A DNA stretch of 7,206 nucleotides from positions 1 through 7,206 of the forward strand of contig JAISHZ010000353.1 of assembly GCA_031262285.1 (NCBI GenBank), given 5' to 3'. Within the stretch, counting starts at the first letter, position 1. Each line of letters begins with the position of its first letter. The position numbers were made by a program, and so were the translations under genes. Under the pieces are notes generated by a model that had not been told where the DNA came from, did no database searches, and saw only the letters and a list, made by a program, of their open reading frames with translations. Positions 1 through 6,759 of this stretch are shown one piece after another. Source of the DNA: Lachnospiraceae bacterium. GTDB taxonomy: Bacteria; Bacillota_A; Clostridia; Lachnospirales; Lachnospiraceae.

Positions 1-30
1 GAAGCTCCCGCTAAGGGAGCTTCTTTTATA
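1..30 (-). terminator. Intrinsic terminator of the isomerase operon, probably bidirectional
   Basis: A perfect 9-bp stem, GAAGCTCCC (1-9) with GGGAGCTTC (15-23), closes a 5-nt loop and begins 16 bases beyond the isomerase stop codon. On the plus strand it is followed by the U-rich run TTTTATA (24-30). On the minus strand, the one relevant to the isomerase, the position of the U-tract falls outside the window, but A residues precede the stem as expected for a two-way terminator. Stem quality and position make termination the natural reading; only the unseen tail is uncertain. Confidence 0.8.
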
Positions 31-39
31 ATCGATTCT

Positions 40-1524
40 TTATGCAAAAGGATTCTCTGTCGGGTACATCATTCCCTTAGGTTGATTAAAGTTCAAATCC
101 TCCAACGGAACTCCGATGAACTTAAATACTTCGAACAAAGCTTTGCCAAAGTGTCCGAATGCAACTGCGCCATGATGAGGATAATTCTTCTCGATCAGAA
201 CGTGACGATAGAATCTACCCATCTCAGGAATTGCGAAGATGCCGACTCCGCCAAAGGATCTGGTTGCAACAGGCAGAACCTCGCCTTGAGCGATGTAAGC
301 GCGCAACTTGCAATCAGCAGTCGATTGCAGACGGTAGAAGGTGATCGCTCCGGGAACGATGTCGCCTTCCAAAGTTCCCTGCGTTACTTCTTCGGGAAGA
401 TTTCTTGCCATGATCATCTGATATTTCATGCTGCAGGAGGTCAGCTTCTTGGAGTTCGTATTACCACAATGGAAGCCCATGAAAGTCTCGTTGTGTCCAT
501 ATTCGTAAGCTGATTTCACGGATTCTTCATACATATCGTCGGGTACGGTGTTGTTAATATCCAGCAATGTCACCACATCGTTGCTTACGCAGGTTCCGAT
601 GTACTCGCTCAACGCGCCGTAAATATCCACTTCGCAGGAAACCGGGATTCCCATGCCGGTTAAGCGGCTGTTGACATAGCAAGGTACGAACCCAAACATC
701 GTCTGGAATGCAGGCCAACATTTGCCGGCGATAGCCACATATTTACGATATCCCTTATGATCTTTGATCCAATCAAGCAAGGTGATCTCATATTGCGCCA
801 GTTTGGGAAGAATCTGAGGTTTCTTATTGCCAATGCCCAGTTCCACTTCCATCTCTTTTACGATCGCAGGGATTCTAGGATCATTGTCATGCTTCTTGAA
901 TGCTTCGAACAGATCAAGCTCAGAATTCTCTTCGATTTCAACGCCTAAGTTGTAAAGTTGTTGAATCGGAGCGTTGCAAGCAAGGAAATTCAAAGGACGA
1001 GGACCAAAGGAGATAATCTTGAGACTCTTTAAGCCGACGATCGCTCTTGCGATGGGTAAAAATTCATGTAACATATCGGCACACTGTGCTGCGGTTCCGA
1101 CGGGATTCTCGGGGATATACGCTTTCACGCCGCGTAATTTTAAGTTGTAGCTAGCGTTTAACATACCGCAATATGCGTCGCCGCGACCGCCAACTAAGTT
1201 ATCTTGGCTTTCTTCTGCTGCAGCGATATACATAGCAGGTCCGTCAAAGTGTTTCGCTAAGAGTGTTTCAGAAATCTCGGGACCGAAGTTACCCAGATAC
1301 ACGCAAAGTGCGTTACATCCTGCCGCGTTAATGTCTTCGAGAGCCGCTACCATGTGGATCTCACTCTCTACGATACAGACCGGGCATTCATATACGCCTT
1401 CGTCGCCGTATTTGTCCGTAAAAGCCTTCATCAACGCTTTGCGGCGATTGACAGAGAGCTCTTCGGGGAAACAGTCGCGGCTCACTGCCACAACGCCTAC
1501 TTTTACTTGTGGTAAATTGATCAT
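40..1524 (-). CDS. L-fucose/L-arabinose isomerase family protein (FucI-like, COG2407 type)
   Basis: This is a cytoplasmic, probably Mn2+-dependent aldose-ketose isomerase of 494 aa. The start at 1524 (MINLPQVKV) is chosen because AGGAGG lies just upstream; the same frame runs open to 1590, but a start there has no such support. The visible family signature is E298 in the SCEVDIYGALS segment, D322 in LLDIN, H352 in GFHCGN and the HHGAVAFGHFG segment near the C-terminus (H450, H451, H458). E298 and D322 are 24 residues apart, the same spacing as the metal ligands E337 and D361 of E. coli FucI, and H450 or H451 may stand in for its H528. The protein is about 100 residues shorter than E. coli FucI (591 aa). 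It lies 66 bp downstream of xylB, so its product is likely D-xylulose or another pentulose taken by that kinase. The sugar (D-xylose, D-lyxose, D-arabinose, L-fucose or other) cannot be told from sequence. The family is clear; the substrate is not. Confidence 0.88.
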   Translation of the reverse strand: MINLPQVKVGVVAVSRDCFPEELSVNRRKALMKAFTDKYGDEGVYECPVCIVESEIHMVAALEDINAAGCNALCVYLGNFGPEISETLLAKHFDGPAMYIAAAEESQDNLVGGRGDAYCGMLNASYNLKLRGVKAYIPENPVGTAAQCADMLHEFLPIARAIVGLKSLKIISFGPRPLNFLACNAPIQQLYNLGVEIEENSELDLFEAFKKHDNDPRIPAIVKEMEVELGIGNKKPQILPKLAQYEITLLDWIKDHKGYRKYVAIAGKCWPAFQTMFGFVPCYVNSRLTGMGIPVSCEVDIYGALSEYIGTCVSNDVVTLLDINNTVPDDMYEESVKSAYEYGHNETFMGFHCGNTNSKKLTSCSMKYQMIMARNLPEEVTQGTLEGDIVPGAITFYRLQSTADCKLRAYIAQGEVLPVATRSFGGVGIFAIPEMGRFYRHVLIEKNYPHHGAVAFGHFGKALFEVFKFIGVPLEDLNFNQPKGMMYPTENPFA

Positions 1525-1563
1525 TGTTACTTTCCTCCTGTTTGCTAATTGCTTGAAATCTAT

Positions 1564-1587
1564 CATACACCTATGTGTGGGAGTATG
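1564..1587 (-). other. Small intercistronic hairpin between xylB and the isomerase
   Basis: CATACACC (1564-1571) can pair with GGAGTATG (1580-1587), giving seven pairs, one A-A mismatch and an 8-nt loop. It lies just downstream of the xylB stop codon (1591-1593) and upstream of the isomerase ribosome binding site. There is no U-tract, so it is not a terminator. It could stabilise mRNA ends or set relative expression of the two genes. It is short enough to be chance. Confidence 0.3.
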
Positions 1588-1590
1588 CAC

Positions 1591-3063
1591 TTACTGTGTG
1601 ATCTGCGTAAAAATAGGTTTGCAGGCAGGGTAGAGCAGCTTAAATTCTTGATAGCGAGCTTCGTATTTGGCTACCAATTCCGGATCCGGCTCTTCTGTCT
1701 CGTTCACTTTGACGATTGCTTCGGAAGCGGTCACTACATCGGGATATTCGCCGCACGCTACGGCTGCCAAAATCGCTGCTCCCAAAGCAGGTCCTTCTTC
1801 ACTGACCAGTGAATCCACCTTTAAATTCATGATATTTGCGACCATCTTGCGCCATAAAGGACTCTTTGCGCCGCCGCCGCAGATCTTCGTACGTTCCGGA
1901 CAAATCCCTAAGGATCGTGCAACTTCCAAGGAATCGCGCAGTGCGAAGGTGACACCTTCCAATACGGCCTGTGTCATGTCCGTTCTTGTTGAATCCATGG
2001 ACATTCCAAGAAATACAGCTCTCGCATTTGGATTGTTGTGAGGAGAGCGTTCTCCCATTAAATACGGAAGGAAGAAAACGTGATTCTCGCCAAGCGTACG
2101 GATCCCTTCTTGTTCTTTCGCAAAGTCTGTGGCTGACAAAATGTCTTCCACCCACCATTTGTTGCAAGAAGCGGCGCTTAACATACATCCCATCAGATGA
2201 TAATGTCCGTCTGCGTGTGCAAAGGAATGTAATGCATTAAATCGGTCTACGCCAAATTCATCAGACGATAGGAAAATCGTACCGCTTGTCCCAAGTGAAA
2301 TGTTGCAACGATTGTTGCCGACGGTACCGGTTCCGACAGCGGCTGCCGCATTGTCTCCGGCTCCGGCCGCTACCTTAACAGTATGGGAAAGCCCTAAAGC
2401 ATTCGCCACTTCCGGCAGCAGTGTGCCGACTGATTCATAGCTTTCATAACAAGTGGGAAGCCACTTGAGATCCACACAAGCGAGTTCGCACATTTCGGGA
2501 GACCAACGTTTATTCTTCACGTCAAGAAGGAGCATCCCCGAAGCGTCCGAGTAATCTGTGCAATGAACTCCGGTAAGTCGATATGCAAGGTAGTCCTTTG
2601 GAAGCATAATCTTGGAAATGCGAGAATAGTTTTCCGGTTCGTGTTTTTTTACCCACAAGACTTTGGGGGAGGTGAAACCTGCAAACGCGATATTAGCGGT
2701 ATACTCTGATAATTTGTCTTGACCTATCTCTTCGTTTAAATAGCGACATTCTTCATCGGATCGCCCATCATTCCAGAGGATCGCGGGGCGAATCACGTCG
2801 TCCTTTTCATCTAACAGGACAAGTCCGTGCATTTGTCCGCCGAAGCTGATACCTGCGACCAAAGAAGGGTCTGTGTCTTGTAATAATTCCATCATGCCCG
2901 CCATCGACTGCTCGTACCAATCAAGGGGGTTTTGCTCACTCCATCCCGGTTTTGGAAAGGAAAGCGGATACTCTTTGGAAACCGTTTTCTTAAGGTTGCC
3001 GCTTTCGTCCATGAGGATAAGCTTCACAGCTGAAGTTCCTAAATCAATCCCTATGTAAAGCAT
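1591..3063 (-). CDS. xylB: Xylulokinase (FGGY carbohydrate kinase)
   Basis: This cytoplasmic kinase phosphorylates D-xylulose with ATP to D-xylulose 5-phosphate, which enters the pentose phosphate pathway. The 490-aa length matches the family (E. coli XylB is about 484 aa). The N-terminal FGGY domain opens with the phosphate-binding motif GIDLGTSAVK. The substrate-contact motif GGQMHG (M78, H79) and RPAILWNDGRSDEEC follow, both characteristic of XylB rather than ribulokinase or glycerol kinase. The catalytic base is expected at D237 in GAGDNAAAAVG. The C-terminal domain carries the family segments LPYLMGERSPHNNP and CGGGAKSPLWRKM. The ATG at 3063 has AGGAG about 12 nt upstream, slightly far. 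A candidate promoter and inverted repeat lie at 3123-3151, and the FucI-like isomerase follows 66 bp downstream. Together they form an isomerase-kinase pair in which a FucI-type enzyme occupies the place normally held by XylA. Kinase assignment is firm; the natural sugar depends on the isomerase. Confidence 0.93.
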   Translation of the reverse strand: MLYIGIDLGTSAVKLILMDESGNLKKTVSKEYPLSFPKPGWSEQNPLDWYEQSMAGMMELLQDTDPSLVAGISFGGQMHGLVLLDEKDDVIRPAILWNDGRSDEECRYLNEEIGQDKLSEYTANIAFAGFTSPKVLWVKKHEPENYSRISKIMLPKDYLAYRLTGVHCTDYSDASGMLLLDVKNKRWSPEMCELACVDLKWLPTCYESYESVGTLLPEVANALGLSHTVKVAAGAGDNAAAAVGTGTVGNNRCNISLGTSGTIFLSSDEFGVDRFNALHSFAHADGHYHLMGCMLSAASCNKWWVEDILSATDFAKEQEGIRTLGENHVFFLPYLMGERSPHNNPNARAVFLGMSMDSTRTDMTQAVLEGVTFALRDSLEVARSLGICPERTKICGGGAKSPLWRKMVANIMNLKVDSLVSEEGPALGAAILAAVACGEYPDVVTASEAIVKVNETEEPDPELVAKYEARYQEFKLLYPACKPIFTQITQ

Positions 3064-3122
3064 TCTTTCCGGTAACTCCTTTCAACTTTTGATGAAAACT
3101 ATAACTAATTATGAATAAGTCT

Positions 3123-3151
3123 ATTTTACTTGGTTTGTACAAAAAGCACAA
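3123..3151 (-). promoter_or_regulatory. Candidate sigma-A promoter of the xylB-isomerase operon
   Basis: Read on the minus strand, a -35 TTGTGC (3146-3151) is followed by a 17-nt spacer and a -10 TAAAAT (3123-3128). The spacing is ideal and the -10 matches consensus at 5 of 6 bases, but the -35 matches at only 3 of 6, as expected for a regulated promoter. Transcription would begin near 3116 and leave a leader of about 53 nt before the xylB ATG. It sits in the 94-bp gap after the symporter stop codon, so read-through from the symporter remains possible. Confidence 0.45.
3135..3151. promoter_or_regulatory. Inverted repeat overlapping the xylB -35 element, candidate operator
   Basis: TTGTAC-AAAAA-GCACAA is a 17-bp inverted repeat with 6-bp arms and one mismatched position (A against C in DNA; a G-U pair in the minus-strand RNA). 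It covers the -35 hexamer and most of the spacer of the candidate xylB promoter, where a repressor would block polymerase. It does not match a known XylR or LacI operator that I recognise, and no regulator gene is present in the window. Its placement on the promoter is the main support. Confidence 0.35.
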
Positions 3152-3157
3152 GAAGAA

Positions 3158-4564
3158 TTATTTCATTTTGCAATGGATTTGATCATAAGAGCGAATATCA
3201 TCGCAAACTGTTTTGGATAACACCAGAATACAAATCAAATTGGGGATTGCCATGAAAGCGTTCATGACATCAGAAAAGTCCCATACGGCATCCAAAGTCC
3301 ACAGGGTACCGACAAAACCGGCAAAGCTGTAGACGAAGCGATACAAAATACAATATCCGGATTTTTTGACCAAAAATTCAAAGGCTTTTTCGCCTTGATA
3401 AGCCCATGCAATAATCGTGGCAAAAGCAAACAGCACAATGCCGATACTGACTACTTTACCCCCCATACTGCCAAACACAGTGGAAAAAGCGGTAATAGCC
3501 AATGAGGTACCGGTCAAAAGAGAGCCGTCCTGCGTTCTAAGCCCCAATACACCGGAAGAAGCGAGCATTAATCCGGTTACAGTACAAATGATCATTGTAT
3601 CAAAAAACACACCGGTCATGCTAATATATCCTTGGCGGACGGGATTGGTCGTGTTGGCGGCAGCGGCGCTGATTCCCGAGCCACCCAACCCGGCTTCATT
3701 GGAAAACACACCTCTGGCTACACCCCATCGCAGTCCTCTTGTCATGGAACCGATTAAGGAACCACTGACTCCTCCGGCGATTGCCGTTGGTGAAAATGCC
3801 ATCGCAAAGATCATTGACAAACCGGAAGGAATATTTTCCAGATGCATAAAAATCACGATACCTGCGCCAAGCAGATAAAAAACGCCCATCGCAGGAACCA
3901 GAAATTGTGTCACTTTGGCAATCATCCGGATCCCGCCAAGTACCACGATGATGGTGAGAATGCTAATGAAAAGCCCGGATTTGACCGGAGGAATGCCGAA
4001 ACTTTCGTCGAGAGCCTGTGCGATAGAATTAGCCTGTGCCATATTGCCCATACCAAAAGAAGATAGAATTGCAAACAACGCAAAAGCGGTTGCTAACAGC
4101 TTACCAATCGGTTGATTTGGAAAAGCACGCGCCAAGGTCACCATTGGCCCACCACAAAACTCTCCTTTTGCGTTACGGATACGATACTTTACGGACAATG
4201 TGCTTTCCGCAAATTTCGTAGCCAAACCGACAAACGAAGATACCAACATCCAAAAGAGCGCGCCTGCGCCACCAAGCGTCATGGCAGTCGCGACACCTAC
4301 GATATTGCCGGTACCGATGGTAGCAGCAAGCTCTGTCATCAAAGAAGAAAAAGGAGAAACACCACCCTTCTCCTCCGCTTTTTCACCTTTTCCAACAGCA
4401 CATTTGAGTGCATACCCCAATCGGCGGAGAGGAAGGAAACGCATTCTGATCATGAGGTATACACCTGTTCCGAGCAGGAGAGTCAGCATAAGCGGTCCCC
4501 AAATTAGATTGTTTACTTCTTTTAGTAAGAGTGCAATTTGATTCCCAATAGTAGTAAGATTCAA
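3158..4564 (-). CDS. Sodium:alanine/glycine symporter, AGCS family amino acid carrier
   Basis: This inner-membrane secondary transporter is expected to take up alanine or glycine with Na+ (AlsT/DagA/AgcS group). The 468-aa protein has many hydrophobic segments spread along its length, typical of the 10-12 helices of the family. Diagnostic motifs are NLIWGPLMLTLLLGTG near the N-terminus, LAATIGTGNIVGV, GMGNMAQANS (N174) and the signature RGVFSNEAGLGG (N289), followed by NPVRQGYISMTG. The start is an unusual TTG at 4564: it is the only credible initiator before the conserved region, an in-frame stop lies shortly upstream, and GGAG sits 5 nt before it. No strong promoter was found upstream; a weak TTGAAG-17-AAGAAT match can be read on the minus strand. 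xylB follows after 94 bp with no visible terminator between, but the functions are unrelated. Residues setting alanine versus glycine preference were not resolved. Confidence 0.92.
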   Translation of the reverse strand: MNLTTIGNQIALLLKEVNNLIWGPLMLTLLLGTGVYLMIRMRFLPLRRLGYALKCAVGKGEKAEEKGGVSPFSSLMTELAATIGTGNIVGVATAMTLGGAGALFWMLVSSFVGLATKFAESTLSVKYRIRNAKGEFCGGPMVTLARAFPNQPIGKLLATAFALFAILSSFGMGNMAQANSIAQALDESFGIPPVKSGLFISILTIIVVLGGIRMIAKVTQFLVPAMGVFYLLGAGIVIFMHLENIPSGLSMIFAMAFSPTAIAGGVSGSLIGSMTRGLRWGVARGVFSNEAGLGGSGISAAAANTTNPVRQGYISMTGVFFDTMIICTVTGLMLASSGVLGLRTQDGSLLTGTSLAITAFSTVFGSMGGKVVSIGIVLFAFATIIAWAYQGEKAFEFLVKKSGYCILYRFVYSFAGFVGTLWTLDAVWDFSDVMNAFMAIPNLICILVLSKTVCDDIRSYDQIHCKMK

Positions 4565-4723
4565 CAGTACTCCGATCGGACTCGCGGCGCATGACGACGG
4601 TATTCATGACCGCTTGACCATGTTTTTTACTGTTATATATATTGAAAGGAAAAGAAGGATATACCTCCAAAACATTCTTTCTTTGGGATGTGGTATCTTC
4701 AACACAAATCACTACAATGCCAC

Positions 4724-4753
4724 TTGAAAGCACTTCCTTCAATATGATACAAT
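4724..4753 (+). promoter_or_regulatory. Extended -10 promoter driving the ATPase-nuclease leader
   Basis: TTGAAA (4724-4729, 5 of 6 consensus bases) is followed after 18 nt by TACAAT (4748-4753, 5 of 6), and a TG one base before the hexamer (4745-4746) makes it an extended -10. This is the best promoter match in the window. Transcription should start near 4760, so the mRNA would carry about 255 untranslated nucleotides, including both hairpin repeat units, before the ATG at 5015. Confidence 0.6.
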
Positions 4754-4830
4754 GCGAATAGTAAAGACCGATTTTTTAAGATGTTCGTCCAATTCTATAG
4801 ATATTTCCGAACAAACGTTATTTTCATATT

Positions 4831-4967
4831 TATTCACGTCTGCGCGCTAATGCGCGCATCTAAATCAAGGCGTTTGAAAGGTTCCTTTCTTTCAAACTTA
4901 TTCCCGTCTGCGTGCCAACGGCACGCGTATTAATCAAAGCGTTTGAAAGTTCTCTTACTTTCAAACT
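4831..4967 (+). repeat. Two tandem 68/69-bp units, each with two hairpins
   Basis: Unit A spans 4831-4898 and unit B 4899-4967; they align along their whole length with one 1-nt indel. Hairpin 1 is TGCGCGC/GCGCGCA in A (4841-4858) and GCGTGCC/GGCACGC in B (4910-4926). The C4845-G4854 pair in A becomes T4913-A4923 in B, a compensatory change, and the stem in B gains a C-G pair. Hairpin 2 has an identical 9-bp stem GTTTGAAAG/CTTTCAAAC in both copies (4872-4897 and 4941-4966), with different 8-nt pyrimidine-rich loops. No U-tract follows either hairpin, so they are not intrinsic terminators. Sequence before A (TTTCATATTTATTC) resembles the A-B junction, and TGCACGCATTA after B resembles part of unit A, hinting at decayed extra units. 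The region appears to lie in the ATPase leader. I do not recognise the family. Confidence 0.8.
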
Positions 4968-5014
4968 TGTGCACGCATTAGAAGGACTTGATATGATTGA
5001 GGAGGACAACTCAT

Positions 5015-6595
5015 ATGGAGAAAAACTTAAATCCAAGCAATGCAAAATTCCTCAATGCTTTGCGTTCTGACCCCTACGTGGATAAAACCAATTTGATTTC
5101 CTATACCAATAGATTAATCGGAACAGAACAGCGTTTTTTGTGTGTCAGTCGCCCCAGACGTTTTGGGAAATCTATCACTGCACATATGTTGGCGGCTTAT
5201 TACAGCCGGGGGTGTGATTCCAAAGATATTTTTCAATCATTAAAAATAGCAGAAGATGCGAAATTTGAAGAACATTTGAATCAATACGATGTGATTTATA
5301 TCAATATACAGCAGTACCTTTTTGGTTTAGCTGATTTAAAAGATCTCTGTACCATCATTCAATCGTCGATCCAAAAAGAATTAAAAGACGAGTATGGAGT
5401 CTTTTTACAAGAAGATAAATCTAAGCTATCAGCGGCATTGAGTACCGTTTTTGCACAAATCAAACGTGAAAAATCCGGGTTTATCTTTATTATTGATGAA
5501 TGGGATTGTCTGTTTCGAGAAGCAAAAAAACGAACGGAAGTACAAAAAGAGTACTTAGATTTCCTCCGAGATTTATTTAAGGATCAAGAATATGTCAAAA
5601 TGGTTTATATGACCGGAATACTACCAATCAAGAAATACGGCACCCATTCTGCCCTAAATATTTTTGATGAATATGCGATGACAGATCCATCGCCACTAGA
5701 GTCGTATGTGGGTTTTACGGAAGAGGAAGTGAAGGATCTTTGTGCAAAACATCAGAGAGATTTTGATGAAGTACAGAGGTGGTACGATGGCTACTGGTTT
5801 CCAAATGAATGCCATATATATAATCCCAAATCAGTCGTAACTGTTATGCTTAGAAAAACTTATCAAAGCTACTGGACCAGTACAGAAACATACGAAGGGT
5901 TACAAGATTTTATCGACATGAATTTTGATGGTTTAAGGGAAAGCATTGTTCAATTATTGGGAGGAGAACACTGCAAAGTCAATGTAATGAGATTTAAAAA
6001 CGATATGACTACATTTCGAAGCAAAGATGATGTATTAACCTTACTTGTGCATTTGGGATATTTGGCTTATGACTATCAAAAGAAAGAGGTCTTTATTCCA
6101 AACCATGAAATTAGAGAAGAATTTATCAATGCAATGGAAGGAACCGCATGGAATCCGGTTATCATGGCAATGCAAGCTTCAGACGCTTTACTGGATGCTA
6201 CTTGGCAAATGGATGAAGCTAGTGTTGCAAAAAGAATTGACGCTGTTCATGAAGATATGACATCCATCTTAAACTACAACAATGAGAATGCTCTTAGCTG
6301 CGTGATCAATTTAGCATATTACACGGCACGTAATGAATACTCAATCATTCGTGAATTTCCCACAGGGAAAGGTTTTGCGGATGTAGTATTCCTGCCAAGA
6401 AAGCATTCCATGAAACCGGCGATTGTGGTGGAACTTAAATGGAACCGGTCTGCGGAAGGTGCGATTGCACAGATTAAGAGCAAGAATTATGGTAAAGGAC
6501 TAACAGATTATGCCGGTGAGGTGTTGATGGTCGGTATCAATTACGACAAAGAGAGCAAGGAACATCAATGTTTGATCGAGAAAATCATCAAATAA
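5015..6595 (+). CDS. AAA-ATPase-like protein with C-terminal PD-(D/E)XK nuclease domain (DUF1703 type)
   Basis: This 526-aa cytoplasmic protein has the two-part architecture of the AAA-ATPase_like (PF09820) plus PD-(D/E)XK nuclease superfamily (PF08011) group. Near the N-terminus YVDKTNLI leads into the Walker A motif RPRRFGKS (46-53, catalytic K52). Walker B is FIFIIDEWD, with D161 and E162. The middle is a less conserved helical region. The C-terminal fold shows GKGFADVVF (D456), VVELKW (E473, K475) and the downstream QIKSKNYGKGL, so the nuclease-type catalytic set D...ExK looks intact. The ATG at 5015 is chosen for its AGGAGG at 9 nt; a TTG six codons upstream overlaps that site. The role of the family is not established; members are often multicopy, and defence, DNA processing or selfish behaviour have all been plausible. 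The gene looks more A/T-rich than its neighbours, stands alone, and has a long structured leader. Confidence 0.9.
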   Translation: MEKNLNPSNAKFLNALRSDPYVDKTNLISYTNRLIGTEQRFLCVSRPRRFGKSITAHMLAAYYSRGCDSKDIFQSLKIAEDAKFEEHLNQYDVIYINIQQYLFGLADLKDLCTIIQSSIQKELKDEYGVFLQEDKSKLSAALSTVFAQIKREKSGFIFIIDEWDCLFREAKKRTEVQKEYLDFLRDLFKDQEYVKMVYMTGILPIKKYGTHSALNIFDEYAMTDPSPLESYVGFTEEEVKDLCAKHQRDFDEVQRWYDGYWFPNECHIYNPKSVVTVMLRKTYQSYWTSTETYEGLQDFIDMNFDGLRESIVQLLGGEHCKVNVMRFKNDMTTFRSKDDVLTLLVHLGYLAYDYQKKEVFIPNHEIREEFINAMEGTAWNPVIMAMQASDALLDATWQMDEASVAKRIDAVHEDMTSILNYNNENALSCVINLAYYTARNEYSIIREFPTGKGFADVVFLPRKHSMKPAIVVELKWNRSAEGAIAQIKSKNYGKGLTDYAGEVLMVGINYDKESKEHQCLIEKIIK

Positions 6596-6639
6596 AGATC
6601 GAATGAATGAACTCAAGGAATGATAAAATGCTCCAAAAA

Positions 6640-6732
6640 ACTCGGATATCAATTCGATTAGATAAGTACCGTCCCGGTTTGTTCCAAAATCCGATGCGAC
6701 AGTACAGTATCCAATCCAGCTGATATCCGAGT
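6640..6732. terminator. 93-nt imperfect palindrome between convergent genes, probable bidirectional terminator
   Basis: A perfect 12-bp outer stem, ACTCGGATATCA (6640-6651) with TGATATCCGAGT (6721-6732), encloses 69 nt that can continue pairing. After a symmetric 4x4 internal loop come GATTAGATA/GTATCCAATC and then GTAC-C-GTC/GAC-A-GTAC, with few mismatches. On the minus strand the stem runs into TTTTTT (6635-6640), which suits termination of the cell wall hydrolase. On the plus strand it is followed by CTTTTC, a weaker tail for the ATPase gene, whose stop is 45 bp upstream. It is far larger than a normal terminator and could also be a small non-autonomous element or structured RNA. Confidence 0.65.
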
Positions 6733-6759
6733 CTTTTCGCTCAAGAATTCATTACTTCT

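Larger units (their letters stand above)
4565..5014. other. Divergent intergenic region, 450 bp
   Basis: This gene-free stretch separates the minus-strand symporter from the plus-strand ATPase-nuclease gene. Positions 4565-4723 hold the symporter leader, where I see no riboswitch signature (in particular no glycine aptamer core). A plus-strand promoter lies at 4724-4753, an A/T-rich stretch at 4754-4830, a two-copy tandem hairpin repeat at 4831-4967, and a strong ribosome binding site AGGAGG at 5000-5005, 9 nt before the ATPase ATG. Open frames crossing this region look spurious. Confidence 0.7.

Noticed and set aside
82..513. Plus-strand open frame of 143 codons opposite the isomerase
   Set aside because: It is the antisense shadow of a well-supported isomerase gene, has no family features and lacks a convincing ribosome binding site.
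4383..4742. Minus-strand frame of 119 codons as a separate gene
   Set aside because: About half overlaps the conserved N-terminal region of the symporter in another frame; it starts with TTG and shows no recognisable domain.
4565..4760. Glycine riboswitch upstream of the symporter
   Set aside because: AGCS genes are often preceded by one, but the conserved aptamer core was not found on the minus strand here.
4872..4966. Catabolite-responsive (cre) element at the GCGTTTGAAAG segment
   Set aside because: The palindrome reads TCAAA...TTTGA, whereas a cre requires TG...CA at its ends.
4831..4967. CRISPR array
   Set aside because: There are only two units, they are contiguous with no unique spacers, and no cas gene is present.
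4860..5045. Minus-strand 61-codon frame with an internally repeated peptide
   Set aside because: The peptide repetition simply reflects the tandem DNA repeat, and the frame overlaps the ATPase ribosome binding site and start.
6640..6732. Integron attC site
   Set aside because: The length and imperfect palindrome fit, but the required RYYYAAC/GTTRRRY core boxes at the ends are absent.
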